In this document: one piece after another, positions 8,434-17,121 of the stretch
Position numbering within the stretch: position 1 is the first letter of the stretch
How the letters are laid out: every line of letters starts with the position of its first letter
Assembly (NCBI RefSeq): GCF_006265175.1
Contig: NZ_VDCQ01000034.1
Span: forward strand, 29,555-93,554
DNA length: 64,000 nucleotides
Direction: 5' to 3'
From: Paenibacillus hemerocallicola
GTDB lineage: Bacteria > Bacillota > Bacilli > Paenibacillales > NBRC-103111
Notes under the pieces: model-generated
What the model was told of the DNA's origin: nothing
Database searches by the model: none
The model's input: only the letters and a program-made list of their open reading frames with translations
Position numbers and translations under genes: made by a program

Positions 8434-11400
8434 CTATTCCCCCGTCACTCGCAGAACGTCAAAGTTTACAAAATAATTTGTCGAGCTTTGGCTTTTCCGG
8501 CCGGTTACGACGAAGCGGATCTGATGAACCCCCTCCGTCAAGGGACCGGTATCGTAGATCGGATGCTGGTACCGAACGCTCGGATAATACGTATCCAGCT
8601 CACCGGCCGCCTGACCGTCCACGTATACGTCCGCGATGCCGCGAGCCGAGCCTACGAGGCTGTGGACCGTCGCCCGGCTTCCGTAAAAAGCGATATCGAC
8701 ATAAGCCTCTTTGTCCCGCGCCTGCATCGAGCTGCCGCCGTAATTTTGCGCGTTCACGTAGTTCATCCAGCTGCCTGAATACCGTACCAGCGGACTGCCG
8801 TTGTCGATGATGGCCGGCGGTGCCGGCGGATCGATCACCGCAAGCGGCTCGGAGCCGTCCGAAACGACGCCCTCGAAATCGATCGCATACAACGTATATA
8901 GGCCATCGGGCAATCCCGCCGTATCGAGCGTTGCCGGAGTACCACCCAGGACCGGCGTATTCCTGCCGTTCGCCGCGGCTCCGGCGGTCTCGATCGCTTC
9001 CCGAGTCGCGACCGTTCCGCTCGGAACCAAGTAGAGCGTCCCATCGGCCGAGCTCGTCGCGCCGACCGCAACGCCTGCCCTCACGCCAATACGCGTCGCC
9101 TCGGTCAGCACGAGCGGAGAGCGATGCATCAGGGTGATCGCCGCTGTCGCCGCTTGCCCTGCGGGCACATACACCGCATCGGAAACGGCAAACTCGTAGC
9201 CCGGTTTGACCGCCTTGATCCAGCGTTTGCCGGACGGCACCCGCGTCAATGTGAAGTTCCCGGCGCTGTCCGTATAAGCTCGGATCGCCGGATACCCGGC
9301 CGGATTAACGATCGCCCCGGCAAACGGACTGCCGTTCGGACCGTATACCGTTCCCGTGACCGTTCCGACCGGAACGGCGGGGGGCGCTCGATGAATCGAT
9401 AGCGTGTAAGCTTTCGACGAGCCGTCGGGGGCGTGACCGGTCCATACAAGCGATGCTCCTTCTTCGGCGGGGAGCGCGATCGGGATCGGCGTCCCGCTGG
9501 CATATACTGCACCCGCCACCGTCACATACGCATCGGCCTTATACGTATCGACCGTGACGCGAATCGAATCGGTCGCCTCTCCGACATTCACTGCATAATC
9601 GTCCGTTCCGGGGACAAATTCCGGCACCAGCCCCCCGCCTTCGACCGTTATATCCCGCAAAGCCGCCGCGGAAGTCACACGCTGCTCTACCGTCGCATGC
9701 CTGTAGCCGGGAGCGGCGACGACAACCCAATAATCCCCTTCGCCCGCAAAGGCATCCGGACTTAAAACCAGTTTGCCGTTCGTTACCGTATAAACCTGCT
9801 CGGAAACGGAGGAGCCGTTTACCGTAATCCCGGCAATTTCATGCTCCCAGTTCTCCGTATTCGTAAATGCCAGCGAGACCGTCTGCCCCGGATAAACGGG
9901 ATCGGAGGCGACCTGCAGCTGCGGCGGCTCTTTCAATGAACCGTCCGCAGGAACTTGAGCGGATAGGGTCAGCTCTGCCGTTTTCACCGTTTCGCCCAGC
10001 TTCAGGCGAACCTCAATGACAGCCGCGCCTTCGGACAGTGCCGTCACAATCCCGTTCTCATCGACGTTCAATACAGCCGGTGCGCTGCTCGTGAACTGCG
10101 GAGTGACGGAGGCCGGGTCCAACACGCTTCCGTCCGTGCGCAAGCCGTATACGGCCATTTGCACGCTCTCCCCCTGCAACAGATGCCTTTGCCCGGCTTG
10201 CAGAGAGACGTTCTGAAGCATGGCGGTTGACGCGCCCGTCCAGCTTGCCCGCTCCAGGTTGACGATCGAGAACGTATGCTCGCCGGTCCACCGCGTGCCC
10301 GGGAAAGCGCTCTGCGCCGAAGAACCGTCGCCGAACAGCTCGAAGCCCGGATCGTGCTCCGCCAGAAGGAGCGTCGTTTCCCCCTGATTCCGTCGTACTT
10401 CGCCGATTTCGTATCCGTTCGCGCTCCCGTCGGGATGCGTTACGACCACATACCGGCCGGCGGCAGCCTCCGGCACGGCTGCGCCAGTCACGAGGGCGTC
10501 GTACTCGTCTCCCTTCAACCGGCTCTTCGTTGCCGTAATCGTGCCATGCGCAGGCCCTTCGCCGGTTACTTCCCGCTGCCCTTTCCGAAGCAGCGTCCCG
10601 CCGACAAGGGTCATATCCCGCACTTCCCCGTCGATCAGCCGGATCATACCCAATTGTCCGCGCAGCGTAACGTCTCCCACGATAAGCGGCTGCTCCTCAT
10701 GTCGCGGGTTGCTCAGCAAAATATCCGTCGTATCGCCGTATATGACCTGTACGGCAATAGCGCCTTCGGGCGCTTGCTGCGGCTCCAGCCGCTCGATCGC
10801 CTCTATGCGGGGGGAAGCGCCAGCTCCGTACGTCTCCATCATCGTCACGAACGCGCTTTGCAAATTCGTCCCGTCCCGCCGCAACAGCAGCTTCGGCATC
10901 GTATACTTGTCCGCTTCGATGTTGTTGTCCGCCGATGATCCTTGCAGCCTTGTCGCGCGAAGCGAGGGTGCCCGGCCCAGATACAGCTCACTTGCGCCAG
11001 CTTCCAGCAGCCCGGTCAGCCGCAATTTTGCCTGCTCCTGCCCGCCGGCTGTCGTAACCAGCGTCACTTCATAACGGTCGCCCGACAGCACGGCTTGGCT
11101 CACATCGCGGATATTGCTGTACAAGCCGTCGGACGCAAGAGCCGGCCCGTATTCGTCCAGCGTCATATCCGTGCGGAAAAAGGCGTCGCGGTTCGCGTCT
11201 CCCTGCAGCGTGTATTCGTGCCGGCTGCCTCCGGATACCCGGAATAGATCAAGCACGTAGCCCTGTTCGCCGTCCCCGTCCGCAAACGGAACGAACCACG
11301 GCTCCCGACTGTATTCCTCCACCTGGTCATAGGCCGAACCGTATTCGGCGCGCATAGCCTGGAACATCCCGCCATCGGGAATGAACGCTTCAATGTTGCC

Positions 11401-13968
11401 GCCCCGTCTTGCCGTCTCGCCGTTATGCATCGATTCGCTGTCGACGACGACCGTATTGTGGGCCAGCGTCGATCGGCTGAACGTTCTGTATTTGCTGTTC
11501 GTGTAGCCGATGTCCGGCAGCAGCTCCTGCCTGTTCGCGTATAAGCCGAGATGCAGAGCGTCAAGATGCTCGTGCCCGAACTTCGGTTGGAAGTACAAAT
11601 ACAGCTGCGTCTGATCGCTGCCCGCCCCACCCGTCAACCGTCCGATACGGGCGTCCGGCAGCAGCAGCGGTCCGGCGTCACTGTCGGGAGAAACGGATCT
11701 GCCGTTGGCCCACGTATCCATAATCGGAACATATTTGCCGTCGGGATAAACGAGCCGGTTCAACCAATCCAATGCTTTATCGATGGCCGGAAACTGCTCG
11801 CGACCGTCCACCTCGTCGAGACGCGTCCCTGTGCGCGGAGAAACGTACCCTTCCGGATCGCTCCATCCGCTCAATTGGTCGATAACCGCAACCAGCCCGT
11901 TCATAATTTGGGCGTGATAGCTGAGCGTCACCTCATTCCAGAAGCCGTCTCCCAGAAACGCTCTGGCCATGAACCGATTCATTTGTTCGACGACGCGGTG
12001 AATGTAATCCGGTTCCCCGAGCGCTTTGCCCAGTGCGACCAGTCCCTGCCATGTCTGCGCATTCAAATTCGAATCCCGGTGCACGTAAGAAAATATATAG
12101 TCCGCGGACGGCTTGGCCACCTCGTCCACAAATTTCTTCTCCACATCCTCCTGCACCTCGGCGCTGAGCAGCTCGAGGGCGTTCGTGCGCTTGATCCCGG
12201 CATAGGCGTCAAGCAAATAGCGGAGATTGACAAGATCGTTGTACCAGCCGCGCTCCCACACTCCACCCCAGTATGCGTAGGGCGGTCCTGTCACCGGATC
12301 GACGGACCGGTTGACGAACGGATAATCGACGGTCGGGTTGTATCCTTCGTATACCCGACTGAATTCGTACACGAGCCTCGCCGCCCCTAGCGGATCGGTG
12401 GCGGCAAGGGCCGCCGTCTCTTGGAGCGCCCGCTGTTTTTGCAAATACCACAGGTGAGCCGTAATAAAATAACGTTTTCCGGAGACATCCTCGTAATACG
12501 GAATCGAGACGGTCTCGCCCCGTTTGTTCGTCACGATCCATTCCTTGTCTTCCTTGAATTGCTCGTTCGGGTACACGGTGCCCGTTTGCTTCGCGATCAG
12601 ACTTTTCCCGTCCGCCGACAATTGGTACAGCCCGTCCGGCCGCAGCTCCGGCATTTCGGGCAAGCCGGTGAACCGGAAGCCCGGCTGTTCCGGAATGAGC
12701 TCCATAATCCGATTCACCTGCCCGGACGGCTCGGCCCATGCGACAGGAAGCCGCTCCGTGCTGCCGGCAGTCGAGTCGATCCGTTCCAGCCCGCCGGCGA
12801 TCAGATCCTCCCGGTCGAAGGTCAGCAGCGCGAGCCTCGGATTCGCTCCGCTTCCCGGAACCGCGTACAGCCGCAGCTGATACAGCCCGTCTTCCAGCGG
12901 CTCCGGATGGCTGAATCGGACTTCCCAGGCGCCATTTCCCAATGCGTCAATCGCGCTATCGGCGACGGGCTGCCAGCCGCCGTTCGGAGCTTTCCACTCC
13001 GCGATAATATCCGAAACGGCCGGCTCCCCCTCCTCCTGCTCCAGAAGCAGACGCTTCTCCGTAAACCCGATATACTGAAGCCTCGTATCCGCCAATCGCC
13101 ATTTATCCCATGGAACGGGAACAGTTGGCGAAGCGGGGCCGGCCGCAGCGGGAATAGGACCGAAAAATACGCTCCCCAGCCGGTCCTGGTCGATCACCGA
13201 CGCATACAGCCTGACCGAGGCGAGCGAATCTTGCCCGTGCCAATGCTCGGAATTGCGGATCGGCAACCAGGAGGACAGCGGATGGGCATATAGATTCGGC
13301 ACCTGAATCATATTCATCCGCCATTCGTCCCCGGGCGTTATCCCCTCGGGAGCGAACGCACCGAGCGGAATCGCCGCTTCCATCACCGTCATGCCGGCCG
13401 TTTCCGTCAGGCTGAAGTCGATCTGCCCGATATCGATTCGGCCCGTATTGGTGAACAAGTCCGTACCCGATACGTTCCGCGGCGGATTCCAGTACGTCTC
13501 CCAACCGGACGACGGGACCGGACGAATCGGAATATGCGCCGCGTAATGGGCATCCCCTCCCCCCGGAGCGCGCAATACGATTTCCAGCCCCGCCAGCTTG
13601 TCCGCCTCCTCGACGGGCCAGCTTCCCCCGACATACAAATACTGGCCGTCATACCCCGTCATGTAGGCCGCCGAAGGCTCCGGTATGCGGTAATAAGCAG
13701 TAGTAAAGCCGTCAAACCATGCGGCGTTTTGCCAGACGGACTCATCCAGCACGCCGTCTATCTCCGGAGCCGCCGTCCACTCGGGGATTACGTTCCATTT
13801 GACCGAATCGTGACGAATCCAGCCGGTATCTTCGTTGGTTGCAGCCGTCAACCGATCGTCCTCCCTTGCTTGTAATTGCGCATTGACATATCCGCCGCCG
13901 GATAGCAGCATCGTCGCGAGCAGAGTCATACCGATTCTATGCAATCTCAGGGTGCGAGCCATCTTCAT
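8434..13968 (-). CDS. Giant secreted heparinase II/III-family polysaccharide lyase
   Basis: 1844 residues with a signal peptide (about 1-30, ending near VNAQ). Approximate layout: CBM9-like beta-sandwich 57-260 (EIDGVLDESVW); alpha-toroid lyase domain around 500-780 (GGVWERGWYNDL near 566); heparinase II/III beta-domain from about 790 (FGHEHLDALHLGLY near 797, TLAHNTVVVD near 830); bacterial Ig-like domain 1270-1330; cadherin-like beta-sandwich 1436-1520; carboxypeptidase-regulatory-like domain 1533-1613 (GTVTGTVYGPNGSPFAGA); C-terminal carbohydrate-binding sandwich 1723-1843. The enzyme should beta-eliminate uronic-acid-containing glycans outside the cell; the exact substrate (alginate, heparin-like or other) is not determined. 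It lies 26 bases downstream of an SBP gene and is probably co-transcribed with it under the divergent AraC regulator. Confidence 0.85.
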   Translation of the reverse strand: MKMARTLRLHRIGMTLLATMLLSGGGYVNAQLQAREDDRLTAATNEDTGWIRHDSVKWNVIPEWTAAPEIDGVLDESVWQNAAWFDGFTTAYYRIPEPSAAYMTGYDGQYLYVGGSWPVEEADKLAGLEIVLRAPGGGDAHYAAHIPIRPVPSSGWETYWNPPRNVSGTDLFTNTGRIDIGQIDFSLTETAGMTVMEAAIPLGAFAPEGITPGDEWRMNMIQVPNLYAHPLSSWLPIRNSEHWHGQDSLASVRLYASVIDQDRLGSVFFGPIPAAAGPASPTVPVPWDKWRLADTRLQYIGFTEKRLLLEQEEGEPAVSDIIAEWKAPNGGWQPVADSAIDALGNGAWEVRFSHPEPLEDGLYQLRLYAVPGSGANPRLALLTFDREDLIAGGLERIDSTAGSTERLPVAWAEPSGQVNRIMELIPEQPGFRFTGLPEMPELRPDGLYQLSADGKSLIAKQTGTVYPNEQFKEDKEWIVTNKRGETVSIPYYEDVSGKRYFITAHLWYLQKQRALQETAALAATDPLGAARLVYEFSRVYEGYNPTVDYPFVNRSVDPVTGPPYAYWGGVWERGWYNDLVNLRYLLDAYAGIKRTNALELLSAEVQEDVEKKFVDEVAKPSADYIFSYVHRDSNLNAQTWQGLVALGKALGEPDYIHRVVEQMNRFMARAFLGDGFWNEVTLSYHAQIMNGLVAVIDQLSGWSDPEGYVSPRTGTRLDEVDGREQFPAIDKALDWLNRLVYPDGKYVPIMDTWANGRSVSPDSDAGPLLLPDARIGRLTGGAGSDQTQLYLYFQPKFGHEHLDALHLGLYANRQELLPDIGYTNSKYRTFSRSTLAHNTVVVDSESMHNGETARRGGNIEAFIPDGGMFQAMRAEYGSAYDQVEEYSREPWFVPFADGDGEQGYVLDLFRVSGGSRHEYTLQGDANRDAFFRTDMTLDEYGPALASDGLYSNIRDVSQAVLSGDRYEVTLVTTAGGQEQAKLRLTGLLEAGASELYLGRAPSLRATRLQGSSADNNIEADKYTMPKLLLRRDGTNLQSAFVTMMETYGAGASPRIEAIERLEPQQAPEGAIAVQVIYGDTTDILLSNPRHEEQPLIVGDVTLRGQLGMIRLIDGEVRDMTLVGGTLLRKGQREVTGEGPAHGTITATKSRLKGDEYDALVTGAAVPEAAAGRYVVVTHPDGSANGYEIGEVRRNQGETTLLLAEHDPGFELFGDGSSAQSAFPGTRWTGEHTFSIVNLERASWTGASTAMLQNVSLQAGQRHLLQGESVQMAVYGLRTDGSVLDPASVTPQFTSSAPAVLNVDENGIVTALSEGAAVIEVRLKLGETVKTAELTLSAQVPADGSLKEPPQLQVASDPVYPGQTVSLAFTNTENWEHEIAGITVNGSSVSEQVYTVTNGKLVLSPDAFAGEGDYWVVVAAPGYRHATVEQRVTSAAALRDITVEGGGLVPEFVPGTDDYAVNVGEATDSIRVTVDTYKADAYVTVAGAVYASGTPIPIALPAEEGASLVWTGHAPDGSSKAYTLSIHRAPPAVPVGTVTGTVYGPNGSPFAGAIVNPAGYPAIRAYTDSAGNFTLTRVPSGKRWIKAVKPGYEFAVSDAVYVPAGQAATAAITLMHRSPLVLTEATRIGVRAGVAVGATSSADGTLYLVPSGTVATREAIETAGAAANGRNTPVLGGTPATLDTAGLPDGLYTLYAIDFEGVVSDGSEPLAVIDPPAPPAIIDNGSPLVRYSGSWMNYVNAQNYGGSSMQARDKEAYVDIAFYGSRATVHSLVGSARGIADVYVDGQAAGELDTYYPSVRYQHPIYDTGPLTEGVHQIRFVVTGRKSQSSTNYFVNFDVLRVTGE

Positions 13969-13994
13969 CGCCCTCCTTCGTTATCGGCCCTCGG

Positions 13995-15329
13995 TCATTT
14001 GCTTGCCGAAAGCTTCGCCTCAATCGCCTTGTTAGCCGCCTCCGTCGCGTCACGCAAGGCAGTGTTGACGTCCATCGCCCCGGTTATGGCCTGGAGCAGG
14101 TTTTGGTAAAGCGGCTTGCGCGCATCGGCATAATACGGTCCGAAATGGACGGGCTCCGAATAGCTTGCCGGCGTAAGCGCCTTCAGATTTTTGCCCTGAA
14201 AAGCGGCGGCGCGGCCGATCGCGGCCTTGATCTGCGGGTCCCGCAGCACGGGCATAAGCGTCATCTGCTCGGCCCGCCACACCTGTACCTCGTCGGAAGT
14301 GAGCTGCTCGACCGCAAGAACCGCCTCTTCCTTGTGCTTGCTCGTGGAAGACACGAGATAGAGGCCGAATATCGCTACCGGTCCGCCTTCCCGGTAGTCG
14401 GAAAATACCGGTTCCGATACCATATCCCAATTAACGCGATCTTCCGGCCTCGGGTACTCGGATGCCCCCGACACCCACATCGCCGCGCTCTTTTCCTTGC
14501 GGAACAGATCCCTTTGCGCATTGCGGTCCAGCAATTTTTCCGAAGCGTTATAGCCCGGCACTTGGAATAACGGAATGAGCGAGTCGAATAGGCGGCGCCA
14601 ACGGTCGTCACCGGCGAAAGATGCTTTATGGGTTGCGGGATCGACCACGCTTGCCGCATAGCGGTTCTGCCCGAGAATGGAGTTCAAGTCTCCCGCGAAC
14701 CCTCTGTACGTAACCCCTCCTTCCGTTCGGGTCATTTTACGGGCAATTTCCAGCGTCTCCTCGTAGGTCATATTGTCCTTCGGGTACGCTGCGCCAAATT
14801 TGTCAAACAAGTCCTTGTTGTAGAACATCACCTGATGATTGGCGTAATACGGCAGGCCGAACAGCTTGCCCCCGTCCGCCTCGCGGATCGACTTCAGCAG
14901 ATTCGGTTCGAACCGCTCCAGATCGACGCCGTATTTTTGGGCCGCATCCGTTATATCCGTCGTAATGCCGAGATCGACCAAAGTCCCGATCGTCGTGAAC
15001 GAACCGCCGATGATATCGAAGCTCGTATGGGTCGCGAGTGCGTCCTGCGGCCACATTTCCAAAGGTTTTATCGTAAAATTCGGGTATTTTTTGCGGACTT
15101 GCTGGTTGATGTTCTGTTCGAAGTCCGCTTGGTTCAGCCCGCCCGGACTGATCAAATAAGTGAGCTCCACCGGTTCCTTCGTCACCGCGACGGCCGATGA
15201 TTTGCCTGCCTCCGGTGTATCGCCGTTTAGTTGCGCATCGGTTGCGCTTTTGCCGCACGATACCGCCAGCATGCCGATCGCAGGCAGCAAAACCGCCCCG
15301 GCCAGACCTGTCTTCCACCCTCTCCTCAT
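13995..15329 (-). CDS. ABC transporter extracellular solute-binding lipoprotein (carbohydrate type, unit 1)
   Basis: 444 residues from ATG 15329, preferred over upstream frame extensions because AAGGTGAT sits eight bases before it and a lipoprotein signal follows (MRRGWKTGLAGAVLL... LAVSC). The mature protein reads as a family 1 sugar-binding protein (LFGLPYYANHQVMFYNKDLFDKFG). It would capture oligosaccharides outside the membrane, probably products of the lyase encoded next. No permease or ATPase gene is nearby, so it must dock on a transporter encoded elsewhere. It is first in a likely two-gene operon and divergent from the AraC gene. Confidence 0.85.
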   Translation of the reverse strand: MRRGWKTGLAGAVLLPAIGMLAVSCGKSATDAQLNGDTPEAGKSSAVAVTKEPVELTYLISPGGLNQADFEQNINQQVRKKYPNFTIKPLEMWPQDALATHTSFDIIGGSFTTIGTLVDLGITTDITDAAQKYGVDLERFEPNLLKSIREADGGKLFGLPYYANHQVMFYNKDLFDKFGAAYPKDNMTYEETLEIARKMTRTEGGVTYRGFAGDLNSILGQNRYAASVVDPATHKASFAGDDRWRRLFDSLIPLFQVPGYNASEKLLDRNAQRDLFRKEKSAAMWVSGASEYPRPEDRVNWDMVSEPVFSDYREGGPVAIFGLYLVSSTSKHKEEAVLAVEQLTSDEVQVWRAEQMTLMPVLRDPQIKAAIGRAAAFQGKNLKALTPASYSEPVHFGPYYADARKPLYQNLLQAITGAMDVNTALRDATEAANKAIEAKLSASK

Positions 15330-15475
15330 GTTCCGATCACCTTGTTCTTCTCGCAAATTCCCATGTTCCCCCGCCTTTCTCCGAGATGGTATACTGATAG
15401 CGAACAGGCCTCGTCTTGTCCCAGGCTGTTCTGGCCTCATCATAACAAGGGCTGCGACAAGGGGGAATGTACAGG

Positions 15476-16336
15476 ATGAGAACATACTTAGACTATTCGA
15501 TTGGACCTTTGCCATTTCGCATCAACAGCCTGCTGGTTTCTCCGTCCTTATTGAGATTAAGCGGCCTGCGCGTATTTCGCGTAGGGTACTTGCCGGGAAG
15601 AACGGGAAGAAGGCGCGATCATGTTTGTCAAACGTGGGCGCTTGCCTACATCGTCGGCGGACGCGGCTTCTACCAATTGCGCGGATTTTCTGCGCAGAAG
15701 GTGCCGGCCGGAAGCCTGATCCTGATTCCTCCCGGCCAAATATACGACTACGGTCCCGATGCGGGGCAATACTGGGACGAATACTATGTGCGCTTCGATG
15801 GTCCGCGCGTGAGCGAATGGATGAGCTCGGGGTACTTCGAGGCCGGTACCGTTGCCAGAGTGGGGATTCAACATGGGTGGAAATTCAAGTTTGAGGCGAT
15901 AGCGGAGTGTTTGGCCAGCGGATTGCCGAATAAGGCGGATCGCGCCGCACTGCTGCTGGAGTCTCTCCTGTACGAGATAACCGAGGCGCTCGACGGCCAG
16001 AGTCCGAAGCCAGGACAGTTGAACGAGCGGACAGCCACCATATTGGACGATATTTCCAGTCGGGTGTTCCATCGTTTCGACGCAAACGCCCTCGCCCTCA
16101 GTCATCATATGGCCGTTTCCACACTGCGAGCGCTGGTGAAGCAGCAGACGGGCTTTTCGTTGGGGGAGTATGTAAACCTAGTGAAAATAACGGAGGCCAA
16201 GCGGCTGCTCCGGGGCACGGATATACCGGTGAATGAAATCGGTTCCAGACTCGGCTTTGACGACCCCGCTTACTTTTCCCGCTTATTTCGCAAGCACACC
16301 GGGGTCTCCGCAACAGCGTTTCGGAAACGGTTGTGA
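15476..16336 (+). CDS. AraC-family transcriptional regulator (unit 1)
   Basis: 286 residues from ATG 15476; an ATG at 15467 is also possible but its AAGGGGG site is only one base away, whereas spacing to 15476 is about ten. An N-terminal cupin sensor (YIVGGRGFYQL... LIPPGQIYDYG) is followed by two helix-turn-helix motifs at the C-terminus (MAVSTLRALVKQQTGFSLGEYV; IGSRLGFDDPAYFSRLFRKHTG). It is transcribed away from the SBP-lyase pair, with about 140 bases between the starts, and probably activates them in response to a sugar. Confidence 0.88.
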   Translation: MRTYLDYSIGPLPFRINSLLVSPSLLRLSGLRVFRVGYLPGRTGRRRDHVCQTWALAYIVGGRGFYQLRGFSAQKVPAGSLILIPPGQIYDYGPDAGQYWDEYYVRFDGPRVSEWMSSGYFEAGTVARVGIQHGWKFKFEAIAECLASGLPNKADRAALLLESLLYEITEALDGQSPKPGQLNERTATILDDISSRVFHRFDANALALSHHMAVSTLRALVKQQTGFSLGEYVNLVKITEAKRLLRGTDIPVNEIGSRLGFDDPAYFSRLFRKHTGVSATAFRKRL

Positions 16337-16385
16337 GCGTGATCGCGATCGGCTCGTTCATAGAAGCGCGACAGTCCGTAAATGC

Positions 16386-16422
16386 AACCAACAGGCTGCC
16401 CATCGCCGGCAGCCTGTTGGTT
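16386..16422. terminator. Bidirectional terminator between AraC gene and thioredoxin-like gene
   Basis: Perfect 15-base inverted repeat (AACCAACAGGCTGCC / GGCAGCCTGTTGGTT) with a seven-base loop, followed by TATTTAG. It sits between two convergent genes. Confidence 0.85.
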
Positions 16423-16457
16423 TATTTAGCCATAAACCTACCTTCCGTACAGCAAAC

Positions 16458-17087
16458 TCATGCGCCCGCTGCGGCGATAGACTTTATCTTCTCAATTATC
16501 GCCTGCTTCTCCCGATCACGTACGGTCGGCCGCTTCTCCTTCATAAGAAATGCGAAATACGCTTTACGAACGGTCTCTTCCAGCTCCGACGGCGCTCTTC
16601 CCCGTCCGTCCCATTCGGGATGTTCGTCCCAGAACTGCTCGCCCCATATGTTATTCAGCTCCGTAATCGAATCGGGACGCTCGATGAACACTCCCAGCTC
16701 TCGGCCCGCCTGGTCGAAAAAGATATACGTCGGGATACGGCTGCGGCCGTCGGCGGGCGCATAGCTCTCGGCAATGTCCCGATTGTCGGGATCGCGCGGG
16801 AGTATACGGAGCTTCAGCTTGCCTGTCTCCTGCTCGATGCGGGCAAACAACGGCAAATTGGCCACGACATCCCCGCACCAATCATGAGCCAGCACGAGCA
16901 CGTCGATAGGTTCGGGGATTTCCGCAAGCGATGCTTGCTCCTCCCCGGTCAACCGATACGCCTCGTAATTCGCGTTCAATCGATCTGCATTCACTTGGGC
17001 GCTCTCTACAAATTGCCGATACGACACGGCTTCCCGAAAGGCGCGTTCCCTTCTTTGCGGTGTAATGCCGGGCTTGTCAGTACTCAT
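16458..17087 (-). CDS. Thioredoxin-family protein with single-cysteine WCGD site
   Basis: 209 residues, ATG 17087 with a GAAGGGAAG site. The middle reads as a thioredoxin fold (PIDVLVLAHDWCGDVVANLPLFARI... RIPTYIFFDQAGRELG). The active-site position is WCGD, so the usual second Cys of CxxC is replaced by Asp. It cannot form the classical disulfide; a role as thiol carrier, persulfide acceptor or monothiol reductase is inference. It is the last gene of the transporter/monooxygenase operon (35-base gap), which fits a role in sulfur handling. Confidence 0.8.
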   Translation of the reverse strand: MSTDKPGITPQRRERAFREAVSYRQFVESAQVNADRLNANYEAYRLTGEEQASLAEIPEPIDVLVLAHDWCGDVVANLPLFARIEQETGKLKLRILPRDPDNRDIAESYAPADGRSRIPTYIFFDQAGRELGVFIERPDSITELNNIWGEQFWDEHPEWDGRGRAPSELEETVRKAYFAFLMKEKRPTVRDREKQAIIEKIKSIAAAGA

Positions 17088-17121
17088 TGGATATCTTCCC
17101 TTCTTCTATAATAGAAGCTCA

